A program made the position numbers and the translations under genes. A stretch of DNA of 64,000 nucleotides from Bacillota bacterium (GTDB lineage Bacteria > Bacillota > Clostridia > DSM-8532): contig JAEZTB010000020.1 in the NCBI GenBank assembly GCA_023443745.1, forward strand, positions 47,529-111,528, in the 5' to 3' direction. The notes under the pieces are model-generated. The model did not search any database. It saw nothing but the letters and a program-made list of their open reading frames with translations, and was not told where the DNA came from. Positions 1-8,516 of the stretch are shown here, piece by piece (the stretch's first letter is position 1; each line of letters opens with the position of its first letter).

Positions 1-2
1 GC

Positions 3-671
3 GGACACCGCAATAGAGTAAAAGAAAGATATCTGGAAGAAGGCTTGGATGGTTTTCAGGATCATCAAATCGTTGAATTTCTGTTGTTCTATTGCATCCC
101 CATGAAGGATACCAATGAATTGGCCCACCACATGATAAAAGAGTTTGGTAATCTTCATGACCTTTTGGAGGCCGACCCCCGAGATATCGCCAGACGTTGC
201 GATATCAGCCTAAATACAGCAATCCTCATTTCTCTTGTAGCACCCCTGTCCCGCAGATATTTAAAGCAGAAATGGGGCGATCGGCCTATTGTAAATTCCT
301 CTTCTAAAGCCGGTAATTATGCCATGACACTTTTTGCCGGCCGCATATACGAATGCTTCTTCGTTATCTGTCTCGATTCTCAAAACCGCGTAAACCATGC
401 TGCATTGGTCCATGAAGGTACCATCAATGAGGCGCCGGTTTATCCAAGGCTTATTGTGGAAACAGCTCTCCGCCATAAGGCCAACAGTATCATTCTCTCT
501 CATAATCATCCGGGTGGCAGCCTTAAGGCCTCCAATGCCGACATTGACGTTACTCGAAAGATATGTCAGGCCATGAAGCCCATCTCCGTTCATGTGGTTG
601 ATCATATCATTGTGGCGGGCGACCATTATGTCAGCTTCGCAGAGCAGGGTTTAATGGAAACCATGATTTGA
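3..671 (+). CDS. radC: RadC/JAB-domain protein, 5' end outside window
   Basis: RadC-family (DUF2466) protein with a JAB1/MPN-like metalloprotease fold. The name is historical and its role in DNA repair is unproven. The frame is open to the left edge, and the first in-frame residues (GHRNRVKERYLEEGLDGF) already match the family N-terminus, so the true start lies upstream of the window. A TTG at 45 is therefore not the start. An N-terminal helix-hairpin-helix-like region is followed by the metal-binding signature HNHPGG, with the downstream Asp of the JAB site in SNADIDVT. The gene stops at TGA 669-671 and is followed by a rho-independent hairpin at 753-787. Family assignment is secure; function is not. 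Confidence 0.93.
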   Translation, partial: GHRNRVKERYLEEGLDGFQDHQIVEFLLFYCIPMKDTNELAHHMIKEFGNLHDLLEADPRDIARRCDISLNTAILISLVAPLSRRYLKQKWGDRPIVNSSSKAGNYAMTLFAGRIYECFFVICLDSQNRVNHAALVHEGTINEAPVYPRLIVETALRHKANSIILSHNHPGGSLKASNADIDVTRKICQAMKPISVHVVDHIIVAGDHYVSFAEQGLMETMI

Positions 672-752
672 TGTCCTTCTTGTTGTACGGCTGGACTACC
701 AGCCCTATATGGAGTGGGACTAAATACCTATTCGTCATTTTAACTAAAAATT

Positions 753-787
753 AAAACGCGTCGCTTTATGTCGCGTTTTTTTCTTTT
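753..787 (+). terminator. rho-independent terminator after radC
   Basis: AAAACGCG (753-760) pairs with CGCGTTTT (772-779) around an 11-nt loop and runs into a T-rich tract. The A-run on the left arm means it could also stop minus-strand transcription. Confidence 0.75.
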
Positions 788-1013
788 TGTTAATTCTTTG
801 TCGAGGATTGCCGTTGTCTTTACAAATAGGCTAAAAGCGTTTTTAATTCAGTGTTTCCGGCATTTTGTATAACCTCCTTAAAACACAATATGTCGTATGC
901 ATGTCATGACGATTTATTAAAATGTGGCATTGTGCTCAACGATTGCAGGGGTCTCAAACCCTTAATAATACTAAGTTCCGTCATTTTGCACAAAAAAACA
1001 GGCAAATCATGGA
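788..1013. other. gene-free stretch between radC terminator and nrdD promoter
   Basis: I see no credible gene here. On the minus strand a strong Shine-Dalgarno (AAGGAGG, complement of about 872-878) precedes an ATG that opens only six codons (MPETLN) before a stop. This may be the remnant of a lost divergent gene. A weak NrdR-like sequence, ACACAATATGTCGTAT, lies at 883-898 and matches about 13 of 16 consensus positions. Confidence 0.35.
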
Positions 1014-1042
1014 TTGACACTATATATTGTGTATGATAATAT
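1014..1042 (+). promoter_or_regulatory. nrdDG promoter (TTGACA / TAATAT)
   Basis: TTGACA at 1014-1019 and TAATAT at 1037-1042 are separated by 17 bp. The start codon of nrdD is about 50 bp downstream, and an NrdR box fills the spacer. Confidence 0.7.
1017..1032 (+). promoter_or_regulatory. NrdR box overlapping the nrdD promoter
   Basis: ACACTATATATTGTGT fits the known NrdR operator consensus ACAC-WATATWT-TGTGT. It lies between the -35 and -10 elements. NrdR is the ATP-cone repressor of ribonucleotide reductase genes, and binding here would block polymerase. NrdR boxes usually come as close tandem pairs; I found no good second copy one helical phase away. Confidence 0.8.
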
Positions 1043-1093
1043 TGTTGACGTCGAGATGTTGATATTTTATACCGAAGCAGGAGGCAATCTGCA

Positions 1094-3184
1094 ATGATTG
1101 AGAAGATACGAAAGAGAGACGGAAGTATTGAGGAATTTGCGCCTGAGAAAATTACATCTGCTATATTCAAAGCAGCAGCTGCCTGTGGAGGAAACGATTT
1201 CAGCCTTGCTCAACAACTCAGTAACAAGGTTGTAGAGATGGCAAACGAAAAGTACAAAGGAAAAATACCCGAGGTTGAGCAAATTCAGGATCTCGTGGAG
1301 TACGTACTTATTGAGAACGGTCATTCAAAAACAGCCAAGGCCTTCATCTTGTATCGTGAGAAACGAAAGAGCGCCAGAGAAATGAATGCTCTTATTGGTG
1401 CCACCATTAATATGTTTGGGGACTATTTAGGAGACAAGGACTGGAAGATACAGGAGAATGCCAACACACAAAAGAGTGTTAACGGCCTGAATAATTACAT
1501 CCGAGAAATCTTCACCAAGAACTATTGGCTTCATGAGATCTACCCGGCAGAAGTTCGTACCGCTCATGAAAGCGGTGATTGCCACATTCATGATATGGGC
1601 TTTTTTGGCGCTTATTGCGCAGGGTGGGATTTAAGACAGCTTCTTTTTGACGGTTTTGGAGGCGTTCCCGGAAAAGTGGAGAGCAAACCTGCCAAGCATT
1701 TAAGAAGCTTTCTTGGCCAGATCGTCAACTCTACCTTTACAACCCAGGGAGAGCTGGCCGGTGCACAGGCTTGGTCAAGCTTTGACACTTATTGCGCACC
1801 ATTTATTCGCTATGACAATCTGACCTATGCACAGGTGAAGCAATGTATTCAGGAATTTGTCTTTAACATTAATGTTCCAACTCGAGTCGGCTTCCAATGC
1901 CCCTTTTCCAACTTAACCTTCGATATAAAGGTTCCTAAAACCCTTAAGGATGAGCCTGTTGTATGCGGAGGCCAATACACCAATGATAAATATGGAGACT
2001 TCCAGGCGGAAATGGACATCCTTAACAAGGCTTTCTGTGAAGTGATGCTTGAGGGGGATGCCAAAGGGCGTGTTTTCACCTTCCCGATTCCTACTCTTAA
2101 TATTACAAGAGAGTTTGATTGGGATAGCCCCGCCGTTGAAGGCTTTATGAAGATTACCTGCAAATATGGGATTCCATACTTTGCAAATTATATTAATTCT
2201 GATCTTTCTCCTGAGGACGCGATTTCCATGTGTTGCAGGCTCCGCCTTAACACCTCCGAGCTCAGGAAAAGAGGCGGGGGCTTATTTGGAAGTAATCCCC
2301 TGACCGGATCCGTAGGTGTTTTCACCATCAATCTGCCAAGAATCGGGTATTTGAGTTCTACGAAAGAAGAATTTAGAGCAAGACTTTATGAAATGGCAAA
2401 GATAGGAAAAACCTCCCTTGAAATCAAAAGAAAAATTATTGAACAACAATCGGAAAAGGGGCTTTATCCTTATACGACACATTATCTCAGAAATGTTAAA
2501 CAAAGAACGGGGTCCTATTGGTATAATCATTTCGCCACTATTGGCATTGTGGGCATGAACGAGGCTCTGCTTAACTTTATGGGCAAGGATATCACCACTC
2601 GGGAAGGCCAGCAGTTTGCTGTTGAAATTATGAATTATCTTCGCGATGTTATGGTGGAATTCCAGGAGGAAACAGGAAATGTATATAACCTGGAAGCGAC
2701 CCCTGCCGAAGGTACTTCGTACCGGCTTGCAAAGCTTGATAAGCAGCGTTATCCGGATATCATCACTGCAGGATTTGATATACCCTATTACACCAACTCC
2801 ACTCAGCTTCCTGTTGGCTTTACCGACGACATCTTTGAGTGCATCGAGCTTCAGGATGAATTACAATCCCTTTATACAGGCGGTACCGTCCAGCATCTCT
2901 ATCTAGGTGAGAGCATCAAAGAATCCGAGGTATGCAAAAACCTCATCAGAAGAATATTTGAGCGCTACAAGATGCCCTATATCACAATTACGCCGACCTT
3001 CTCCATCTGCAATACCCATGGCTACATCCAGGGCGAAAATTATGAGTGTCCCACATGCGGCGCGCAAACAGAAGTTTGGTCAAGGGTTGTCGGCTATTTG
3101 AGGCCTGTGGCTAATTATAACAAGGGCAAAAAAGAAGAGTTTGCCACGCGTAAGGATTTTGTTGTAAAAGATCAGGTAGGATAG
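1094..3184 (+). CDS. nrdD: anaerobic (class III) ribonucleoside-triphosphate reductase
   Basis: Glycyl-radical enzyme that reduces ribonucleoside triphosphates to deoxyribonucleotides without oxygen. The 696 residues match the family length. An ATP-cone allosteric domain occupies about residues 3-95 (it begins IRKRDGSIEEF), followed by the ten-stranded catalytic barrel. The C-terminus carries a zinc site (C-x2-H in SICNTHGY plus CPTC) and the radical motif RVVGYLRPV, with the radical glycine at about residue 667. The ATG at 1094 has an AGGAGG ribosome site. nrdG follows within 20 bp, so the two form an operon controlled by the NrdR box in the promoter. Confidence 0.97.
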   Translation: MIEKIRKRDGSIEEFAPEKITSAIFKAAAACGGNDFSLAQQLSNKVVEMANEKYKGKIPEVEQIQDLVEYVLIENGHSKTAKAFILYREKRKSAREMNALIGATINMFGDYLGDKDWKIQENANTQKSVNGLNNYIREIFTKNYWLHEIYPAEVRTAHESGDCHIHDMGFFGAYCAGWDLRQLLFDGFGGVPGKVESKPAKHLRSFLGQIVNSTFTTQGELAGAQAWSSFDTYCAPFIRYDNLTYAQVKQCIQEFVFNINVPTRVGFQCPFSNLTFDIKVPKTLKDEPVVCGGQYTNDKYGDFQAEMDILNKAFCEVMLEGDAKGRVFTFPIPTLNITREFDWDSPAVEGFMKITCKYGIPYFANYINSDLSPEDAISMCCRLRLNTSELRKRGGGLFGSNPLTGSVGVFTINLPRIGYLSSTKEEFRARLYEMAKIGKTSLEIKRKIIEQQSEKGLYPYTTHYLRNVKQRTGSYWYNHFATIGIVGMNEALLNFMGKDITTREGQQFAVEIMNYLRDVMVEFQEETGNVYNLEATPAEGTSYRLAKLDKQRYPDIITAGFDIPYYTNSTQLPVGFTDDIFECIELQDELQSLYTGGTVQHLYLGESIKESEVCKNLIRRIFERYKMPYITITPTFSICNTHGYIQGENYECPTCGAQTEVWSRVVGYLRPVANYNKGKKEEFATRKDFVVKDQVG

Positions 3185-3200
3185 GGCGGATGTGATACAT

Positions 3201-3902
3201 ATGAAAATTGCCGGCTTGCAGAAGAATTCTATGGTGGATTTTCCAGGGAAAATCTCAGCGGTGGTGTTCACACAGGGCTGCAATATGAATTGCGGTTATT
3301 GTCACAATCGGCGGCTTATAGGCCAGTGCGTTCAACAAGATTTTGTTGAAGCTGAGGATGTTCTGGTCTTTTTAGAAAAACGCCGGGGACTTTTAGATGG
3401 CGTCGTGGTATCTGGTGGAGAGCCAACTTTGCAAAAAGACTTAATACTCTTTTTTGAAAAGGTTCGAAGTATGGGGTATTTGACAAAGCTCGATACCAAT
3501 GGTACAAATCCGGGACTTTTAAAACAGCTTATTCAAAGCCAGCTGTTGGATTATGTAGCCATGGATGTTAAAGCGCCTTTATGCAAATATCGTCAGGTAT
3601 GTTGTTCAATGGTGGATACCCAAAAGATTCAGGAGAGTATAGATGCTTTGAAAGAGGGAAGGGTTGAATACGAATTTCGCACTACCTTCACCCCTGAGCT
3701 TTGTGATGAGGATCTTGTGGATATCACTAGAACCATAAGCGGTGCAAGGCGCTATGTGCTTCAACAATATAAAGAAGTGGATAAAAATGAAGGAATCTAC
3801 ACGGGAGTAATTGAAAGAAGAAATCTTCTTGAGGTCATTACTGCAGAGATAAAGAAAAGCGTAGGTGCTTTGCAAATTCGCGGTGAATTTGGTATGATAT
3901 AA
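3201..3902 (+). CDS. nrdG: anaerobic ribonucleotide reductase activating protein
   Basis: Radical SAM enzyme that installs the glycyl radical on NrdD. The 4Fe-4S ligands are the CxxxCxxC cysteines at residues 27, 31 and 34 (in GCNMNCGYC), next to the family N-terminus MKIAGLQK. I chose ATG 3201 because a GGGCGG site lies about 11 nt upstream. A GTG at 3192 is in frame but has no room for a ribosome site. The SGGEPT motif of pyruvate-formate-lyase-activating-type enzymes is present near residue 72. At 233 residues it is longer than the E. coli enzyme and resembles the clostridial/archaeal type. It lies directly downstream of nrdD. Confidence 0.93.
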   Translation: MKIAGLQKNSMVDFPGKISAVVFTQGCNMNCGYCHNRRLIGQCVQQDFVEAEDVLVFLEKRRGLLDGVVVSGGEPTLQKDLILFFEKVRSMGYLTKLDTNGTNPGLLKQLIQSQLLDYVAMDVKAPLCKYRQVCCSMVDTQKIQESIDALKEGRVEYEFRTTFTPELCDEDLVDITRTISGARRYVLQQYKEVDKNEGIYTGVIERRNLLEVITAEIKKSVGALQIRGEFGMI

Positions 3903-3929
3903 ATAGATAGATAAAAATGAATGATCATG

Positions 3930-3953
3930 AAGAACGACGGGGCATCCCGTCGT
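3930..3953 (+). other. 10-bp perfect stem-loop after nrdG
   Basis: GAACGACGGG and CCCGTCGTTC pair around a GCAT tetraloop. No T-tract follows, so it looks more like an RNA-stability or processing hairpin than an intrinsic terminator. It sits upstream of the chosen start of the M16 peptidase. Confidence 0.55.
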
Positions 3954-4033
3954 TCATTGTCTCAATTTACGGGTCGAGGCTTGTGGCGCACTGCCATAGG
4001 AACAACACCCCATTATTTAAGGTGGGTTTGATT

Positions 4034-5293
4034 TTGTATAAAGAAATCATCTTGGAAAACAATCTGACAGTCATCTATGAGCGTCTCAATCATCTAAAGT
4101 CTGTTTCTTTCGGCGTTTGGGTCGGAGCCGGGTCAAGAAACGAAACTCAACAACAGAATGGAATCTCCCATTTCATTGAGCATATGGTTTTTAAAGGCAC
4201 AAAAAATCGAAGTGCAAAAGATATCGCATGCGATATTGATAAAATTGGGGGACAGATCAATGCCTTTACAGGTAAGGATTGTACCTGCTATTATACCAAA
4301 ACCCTGGACTCCGATCTCGAAACTGCGGCTGATGTTCTCTCAGATATGCTTTTTAATTCTGTTTTCGATCCGGTTCATATTGAAACCGAAAAGAAAGTAG
4401 TGTTAGAAGAGATCAGCATGTATGAGGACGATCCTGAAGAGCTTGTCCATGACCTGTTAACCGAAGAAATATGGAGCGAAGGCCCTCTAGGTTACCCCAT
4501 ACTCGGCACGGAGAAGTCCTTGGAAAACATTACACGGGACATGCTTTTTGAGTATATGTCAACCTATTATATACCTGATAATTGTGTCATTTCTGTCGTC
4601 GGTAATTTTGAGGAATCAAGGCTTTTAGATATAATAAAGAAATATTTTGGTTCATGGAAGCCCCTTACCTATTGCAGACTGTTTAAGGAGCGTCCCAAAT
4701 TCAAGAACCATTTTCTCTATAGGGAAAAGGATACGGAACAGACTCATATTTGCATGGGCTTTAATGGTCTTCCTATGGGAGATGACCGCCTATATCCGCT
4801 CATGGTGCTCAATAACATTATCGGCGGAGGCATGAGCTCCCGGCTCTTTCAGAGTATACGGGAGGAACTGGGGTTGGTCTATTCCATATATTCTTTTCCA
4901 ACCTCCTTTCGGGATGTGGGGATGTTTACCATATATGCCGCCACCAATCCCGACAGAACCAACCAGGTTATAGAACGGATAAGTATCGAGGTTCATGATA
5001 TCTTAAAGAGCGGTATAACAGATAATGAGCTCTTTCGCAGCAAAAACCAACTGAAAGGGAACTTTATTCTAAGCCTTGACAGCACCTCGGGCCGTATGTC
5101 CTCCATCGGTAAATCCAAAATTATTACTGGGGTGGTACAATCCCCCGAAGAGATAGTAAGGCAGATTGAAGAGGTCAAGAAGGAACAAATCCTGGAGCTG
5201 GCCGACTGGATGTTTGGAAGAGGTGACGCCGGAGTGGTGATTCTAGGCGGAATGCCTGTAGCCGCATCCGTCCTTGATCAGTTTAAGTTTTAA
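4034..5293 (+). CDS. M16B zinc peptidase, YmxG/MlpA type
   Basis: Insulinase-family processing peptidase. The inverted zinc motif HxxEH is seen as HFIEH, with the third ligand Glu in the downstream KKVVLEEISMYEDDPEE segment. The N-terminal catalytic and C-terminal inactive halves give about 420 residues, usual for this subfamily. The frame is open from an ATG at 3917, but that extension translates the 3930-3953 hairpin and has no family resemblance. TTG 4034, eight bases after AAGGTGG, gives the typical N-terminus (LYKEIILENNLTVI). In Bacillus and clostridia this gene (ymxG) adjoins the dipicolinate synthase genes, as here. Its substrate is unknown. Confidence 0.88.
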   Translation: MYKEIILENNLTVIYERLNHLKSVSFGVWVGAGSRNETQQQNGISHFIEHMVFKGTKNRSAKDIACDIDKIGGQINAFTGKDCTCYYTKTLDSDLETAADVLSDMLFNSVFDPVHIETEKKVVLEEISMYEDDPEELVHDLLTEEIWSEGPLGYPILGTEKSLENITRDMLFEYMSTYYIPDNCVISVVGNFEESRLLDIIKKYFGSWKPLTYCRLFKERPKFKNHFLYREKDTEQTHICMGFNGLPMGDDRLYPLMVLNNIIGGGMSSRLFQSIREELGLVYSIYSFPTSFRDVGMFTIYAATNPDRTNQVIERISIEVHDILKSGITDNELFRSKNQLKGNFILSLDSTSGRMSSIGKSKIITGVVQSPEEIVRQIEEVKKEQILELADWMFGRGDAGVVILGGMPVAASVLDQFKF

Positions 5294-5337
5294 GAACATA
5301 AGGAAATTTGAAATTTTATAGAATTCTAGATCGCATA

Positions 5338-5390
5338 GGGCTCTTAAAACAATACCCAAAAACGGGAATTGTTTTAAGAGCCCTTTTCTA
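5338..5390 (+). terminator. strong terminator after M16 peptidase
   Basis: GGGCTCTTAAAACAAT (5338-5353) pairs perfectly with ATTGTTTTAAGAGCCC (5368-5383), followed by TTTTCT. Confidence 0.85.
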
Positions 5391-5466
5391 TTAAAAGATA
5401 CACCACCCGAAAGGGCGCCTCATAAAATGTAATGTCGAGCAACCTTTGGGGGAGGTTATGGGAAAA

Positions 5467-6342
5467 ATGTACAGGAGAAAATATGCTGTCCTGGGGGGAG
5501 ATATGCGTAATCTCTACCTGGCTGAACTATTGAAAAAGGATTATCAGTATGTTGAGATATATGGTTTTGAGAAAAGCGGAAAGCCGTGGGCAATCAAAAA
5601 TTCGCCTCTCGACTACGTTTTGGACGGTGCACGCGTTATTGTAGGGGGGATTCCTCTTATGAGTGACAACAGCTATCTCACTACACCGTTATCCAGAGAA
5701 AAGCTCACCATCGGTGAAGTTTTAGAAAAAATACCTGAGAACTCACTGTTTATTGCAGGAAAGATACCGGATCATATTACAAAGCAGTTTGCCGAGAAGA
5801 AGGTCAAGTGCCTGGATATTGTGGAACGAGAAGAGCTTGCGGTTCTGAATGCAGTGCCTTCAGCCGAAGGAGCTATTCATATTCTGCTCCAGGAGCTTCC
5901 TATGACTTTGATGGGCAGTAGAATCCTCATCGTGGGTTATGGGCGAATAGGAAAAGTTCTGGCTAAAATGCTCCAAGGTTTTGGAGCAGAGGTTTGGGCT
6001 GCCGCCAGAAAATACTCCGATATTGCCTGGATAGAGGCACAGGGCTTAAAGCCTGTTCCTATGTATCAACTGGCACGATATGTTTCCGATATGGATGCTA
6101 TTGTCAATACGGCTCCGGCGCTAGTGATCACCAAAGAAATTTTGGAAAAGACCAGGAATGATTGTTTCCTGCTGGATCTGGCTTCAGTGCCGGGGGGGAT
6201 CGACTTTAAAGCGGCTGAAGCCTTTGGCTTTAAGGTTAATTGGGCTTTAGGGCTGCCCGGCAAGATCGCACCCCTGACGGCCGGCGACATCATTCGCCGC
6301 ACCATCTATAACATTATTGAGGAAGAGGGGGGTGTTTATTGA
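5467..6342 (+). CDS. dpaA: dipicolinate synthase subunit A
   Basis: SpoVFA. With DpaB it converts dihydrodipicolinate to dipicolinic acid in the mother cell during sporulation. The N-terminus (KYAVLGGDMRNLYLAELL) matches the family, and a Rossmann dinucleotide site reads ILIVGYGRIGKVLAKML near residue 155. Start choice is open: GGAGG at 5451-5455 is only 2 nt from ATG 5458 and 11 nt from ATG 5467; I prefer 5467. A possible sigma-K-like promoter (AC at 5402, CATA at 5421, 16-17 nt apart) is consistent with mother-cell expression, but it is degenerate. dpaB follows immediately. Confidence 0.93.
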   Translation: MYRRKYAVLGGDMRNLYLAELLKKDYQYVEIYGFEKSGKPWAIKNSPLDYVLDGARVIVGGIPLMSDNSYLTTPLSREKLTIGEVLEKIPENSLFIAGKIPDHITKQFAEKKVKCLDIVEREELAVLNAVPSAEGAIHILLQELPMTLMGSRILIVGYGRIGKVLAKMLQGFGAEVWAAARKYSDIAWIEAQGLKPVPMYQLARYVSDMDAIVNTAPALVITKEILEKTRNDCFLLDLASVPGGIDFKAAEAFGFKVNWALGLPGKIAPLTAGDIIRRTIYNIIEEEGGVY

Positions 6343-6343
6343 A

Positions 6344-6922
6344 ATGAATATCAACGGAAAGAAAATTGGATTTGCTATTACCGGTTCATTTTGTACCATC
6401 CAGGATGTCATCATTGAGCTTGAGCGCCTTGTTTTTCTGGGAGCGGATGTTACCCCAATCCTATCCAACAGTGTCGCCACTATTAATTCCCGTTTCGGGC
6501 GCGCTGAAGACCATAGGCGCCGAGTAGAACTCATAACGGGAAAACAATGTATTGAAACTATTGCCGAAGCGGAACCTATTGGACCCAGGAGATTGCTGGA
6601 TCTACTTGTTATAGCTCCCTGTACCGGTAATACCCTGAGCAAGCTTGCCAACGGGATTACCGATACGCCTGTCACTATGGCTGCCAAGGCACATATCAGA
6701 AACCAAATGCCTCTTGTTTTAGCCATAGCAACCAACGATGGCCTTGCTGCAAGTGCCAAGAATCTTGGGCTCCTACTCAATACCAAGAACGTTTATTTTG
6801 TACCTTTTGGACAGGATGATGCTGAGAAAAAACCCACGTCACTGGTTGCACGATTTGGCCTTATTGTTCCTGCCATGGAGCACGCTCTGGAGGGTAAGCA
6901 AATCGAACCCCTATTGGTATAG
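6344..6922 (+). CDS. dpaB: dipicolinate synthase subunit B (flavoprotein-like)
   Basis: SpoVFB, a member of the flavoprotein (Dfp/UbiX-like) superfamily and partner of DpaA. The N-terminus GKKIGFAITGSFCTIQ shows the nucleotide-binding loop, and the central VIAPCTGNTLSKLANGITD segment is diagnostic for SpoVFB. ATG 6344 begins one base after the dpaA stop, with a G-rich ribosome site (6327-6332) inside the end of dpaA, so the two are translationally coupled. The frame extends upstream to 6317, but that overlaps dpaA and adds no conserved sequence. The length of 192 residues is normal. Confidence 0.94.
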   Translation: MNINGKKIGFAITGSFCTIQDVIIELERLVFLGADVTPILSNSVATINSRFGRAEDHRRRVELITGKQCIETIAEAEPIGPRRLLDLLVIAPCTGNTLSKLANGITDTPVTMAAKAHIRNQMPLVLAIATNDGLAASAKNLGLLLNTKNVYFVPFGQDDAEKKPTSLVARFGLIVPAMEHALEGKQIEPLLV

Positions 6923-6989
6923 AGTTCTGGGATGTTTCTTATACTTAAAGAGCCCCGCACAGTCGAATTGATATATAACGAATAGCCTT

Positions 6990-7020
6990 AACCTGCATGA
7001 ATTTGCAGGTTTTGCTTTTG
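6990..7020 (+). terminator. terminator after dpaAB
   Basis: AACCTGCA (6990-6997) pairs with TGCAGGTT (7004-7011), followed by TTGCTTTTG. Confidence 0.7.
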
Positions 7021-7091
7021 TCTATTATACCGCTATTTTCGCAATAAAAACCATGTTACAATATTAAAGACTCAAGACAAAAGGAGACAGT

Positions 7092-8489
7092 ATGAGGGTA
7101 CTTGACTTAAATGATAAGCGTTTCTGGAAAATGATATTACGCTTTGGTCTTCCTATAGCTATTCAGAATCTAATATTTAACAGCTTGACATTAGTTGACA
7201 ATATATTGATCGGTGGACTTGGCGATACTCATATTGCTGCGGTAGGGGTAGCGAATAAGCTGACCTTTATTTTTTCGATCTTTCTCTTCGGGGTAAATAG
7301 TGGCGCCAACATATTCAGCGCCCAGTTTTGGGGCAAGAAGGATCTAAAGGGTGTCAGAATGGTTTTAGGCCTCAGCCTCATGCTAAGTATTGGGGTAGCT
7401 GTTCCTTTTACCTTTTTGGGAATCCTGGCACCTCGCTTTATCGTTGACATTTTCTCCAATGATCCTGAGGTGATCCGTCAAGGCGCGAGCTTTTTAGGGA
7501 TTATGGCTTGTTCTTATCCCATCAGTGCTGTTACATCCTCTTTTAGTATACAATCAAGAGGCGTGGGGAGAACCAAAGTACCCCTTGTAGCCAGTTCCAT
7601 TGCACTTGCAGTTAACACCGCTCTAGGCTATGTCTTAATATACGGAAAGCTGGGCATGCCCATGATGGGTATACGGGGAGCGGCTGTGGCTACCTTGGTT
7701 GCCAGAGTATTGGAATGTTTCATTCTTTTGGGCATTATTTATTGGAAGAAGTATGAGCTTGCTGCAAGAATAAGTGATTTTAGAGGTTATACCTGCGATT
7801 TTTTAATTCGCTTCATAAAGCCCGTGTCACCCGTTATTTTGAATGAGCTCATCTGGTCTATCGGAGTGAGCGGATATACCTACTTTTACGGGGTATTGGG
7901 TACTGAGGCTGTTGCCACGGTACAGATATTGGATGTTATTAATGGTATGTTCTTCTCTCTTTTTATGGGCCTTGGGAATGCCTGTGGAGCTGTCATCGGC
8001 AATCTTATAGGAGCCAGGGAGGAAGATACGGCAAAGGTCTATGCCAAACGTTGTGTTGTGGTAGGTGTGGGTATGGCGCTGGTTGTAAGCGTTGCCCTTC
8101 TTCTGACGGCACCACTCTTTTTAGGTTTTTTCAATATAAGTGCTGAAACTTTTGAAATCTGTAAGAAAACCATCATGGTGTATGCGGCATACATGGTACC
8201 CAAGATGATTAATATGATCATTATCGTAGGTGTCTGCCGCGGCGGAGGAGATACAATCTTCTCCATGATTATTGATGCGGGAGCACCGTGGATCATCGGA
8301 CTACCCATGGCCTACCTGGGAGTGCGTGTACTGGCTCTTCCTGTTTTTCTGGTCATGGCCATGATCAATCTTGAGGAGATTGTTAAAGGTATTTTAGGCA
8401 TTATGAGGCTTATATCGGGCAAATGGCTCCATAACCTGGTCTATGATTTTAATCATGACGAGGAAGAGCTGGAGAGCTCTATAGCGTAA
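7092..8489 (+). CDS. MATE-family efflux transporter
   Basis: Multidrug and toxic compound extrusion family, a cation-coupled exporter of the cytoplasmic membrane. The 465 residues carry about 12 hydrophobic segments in two similar halves. The N-terminus (WKMILRFGLPIAIQNLIFNS, then LVDNILIGGLGD) is the standard MATE start, and the first-half helix with QSRGVGRTKVP is typical. The ATG at 7092 follows an AAGGAGACAGT ribosome site. It lies between two terminators of the preceding operon and the separate DUF2161 gene. The substrate cannot be read from sequence. Confidence 0.9.
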   Translation: MRVLDLNDKRFWKMILRFGLPIAIQNLIFNSLTLVDNILIGGLGDTHIAAVGVANKLTFIFSIFLFGVNSGANIFSAQFWGKKDLKGVRMVLGLSLMLSIGVAVPFTFLGILAPRFIVDIFSNDPEVIRQGASFLGIMACSYPISAVTSSFSIQSRGVGRTKVPLVASSIALAVNTALGYVLIYGKLGMPMMGIRGAAVATLVARVLECFILLGIIYWKKYELAARISDFRGYTCDFLIRFIKPVSPVILNELIWSIGVSGYTYFYGVLGTEAVATVQILDVINGMFFSLFMGLGNACGAVIGNLIGAREEDTAKVYAKRCVVVGVGMALVVSVALLLTAPLFLGFFNISAETFEICKKTIMVYAAYMVPKMINMIIIVGVCRGGGDTIFSMIIDAGAPWIIGLPMAYLGVRVLALPVFLVMAMINLEEIVKGILGIMRLISGKWLHNLVYDFNHDEEELESSIA

Positions 8490-8516
8490 AAGTGGGGTTG
8501 AAGGGGCATAGAGGAT

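Noticed and set aside
851..1036. 61-codon plus-strand open frame in the radC-nrdD spacer
   Set aside because: No ribosome site, no recognisable protein, and it overlaps the nrdD promoter and NrdR box.
3917..4033. Upstream ATG extension of the M16 peptidase
   Set aside because: The extra 39 codons cover a hairpin and have no family resemblance; TTG 4034 has a well-placed ribosome site and gives the usual N-terminus.
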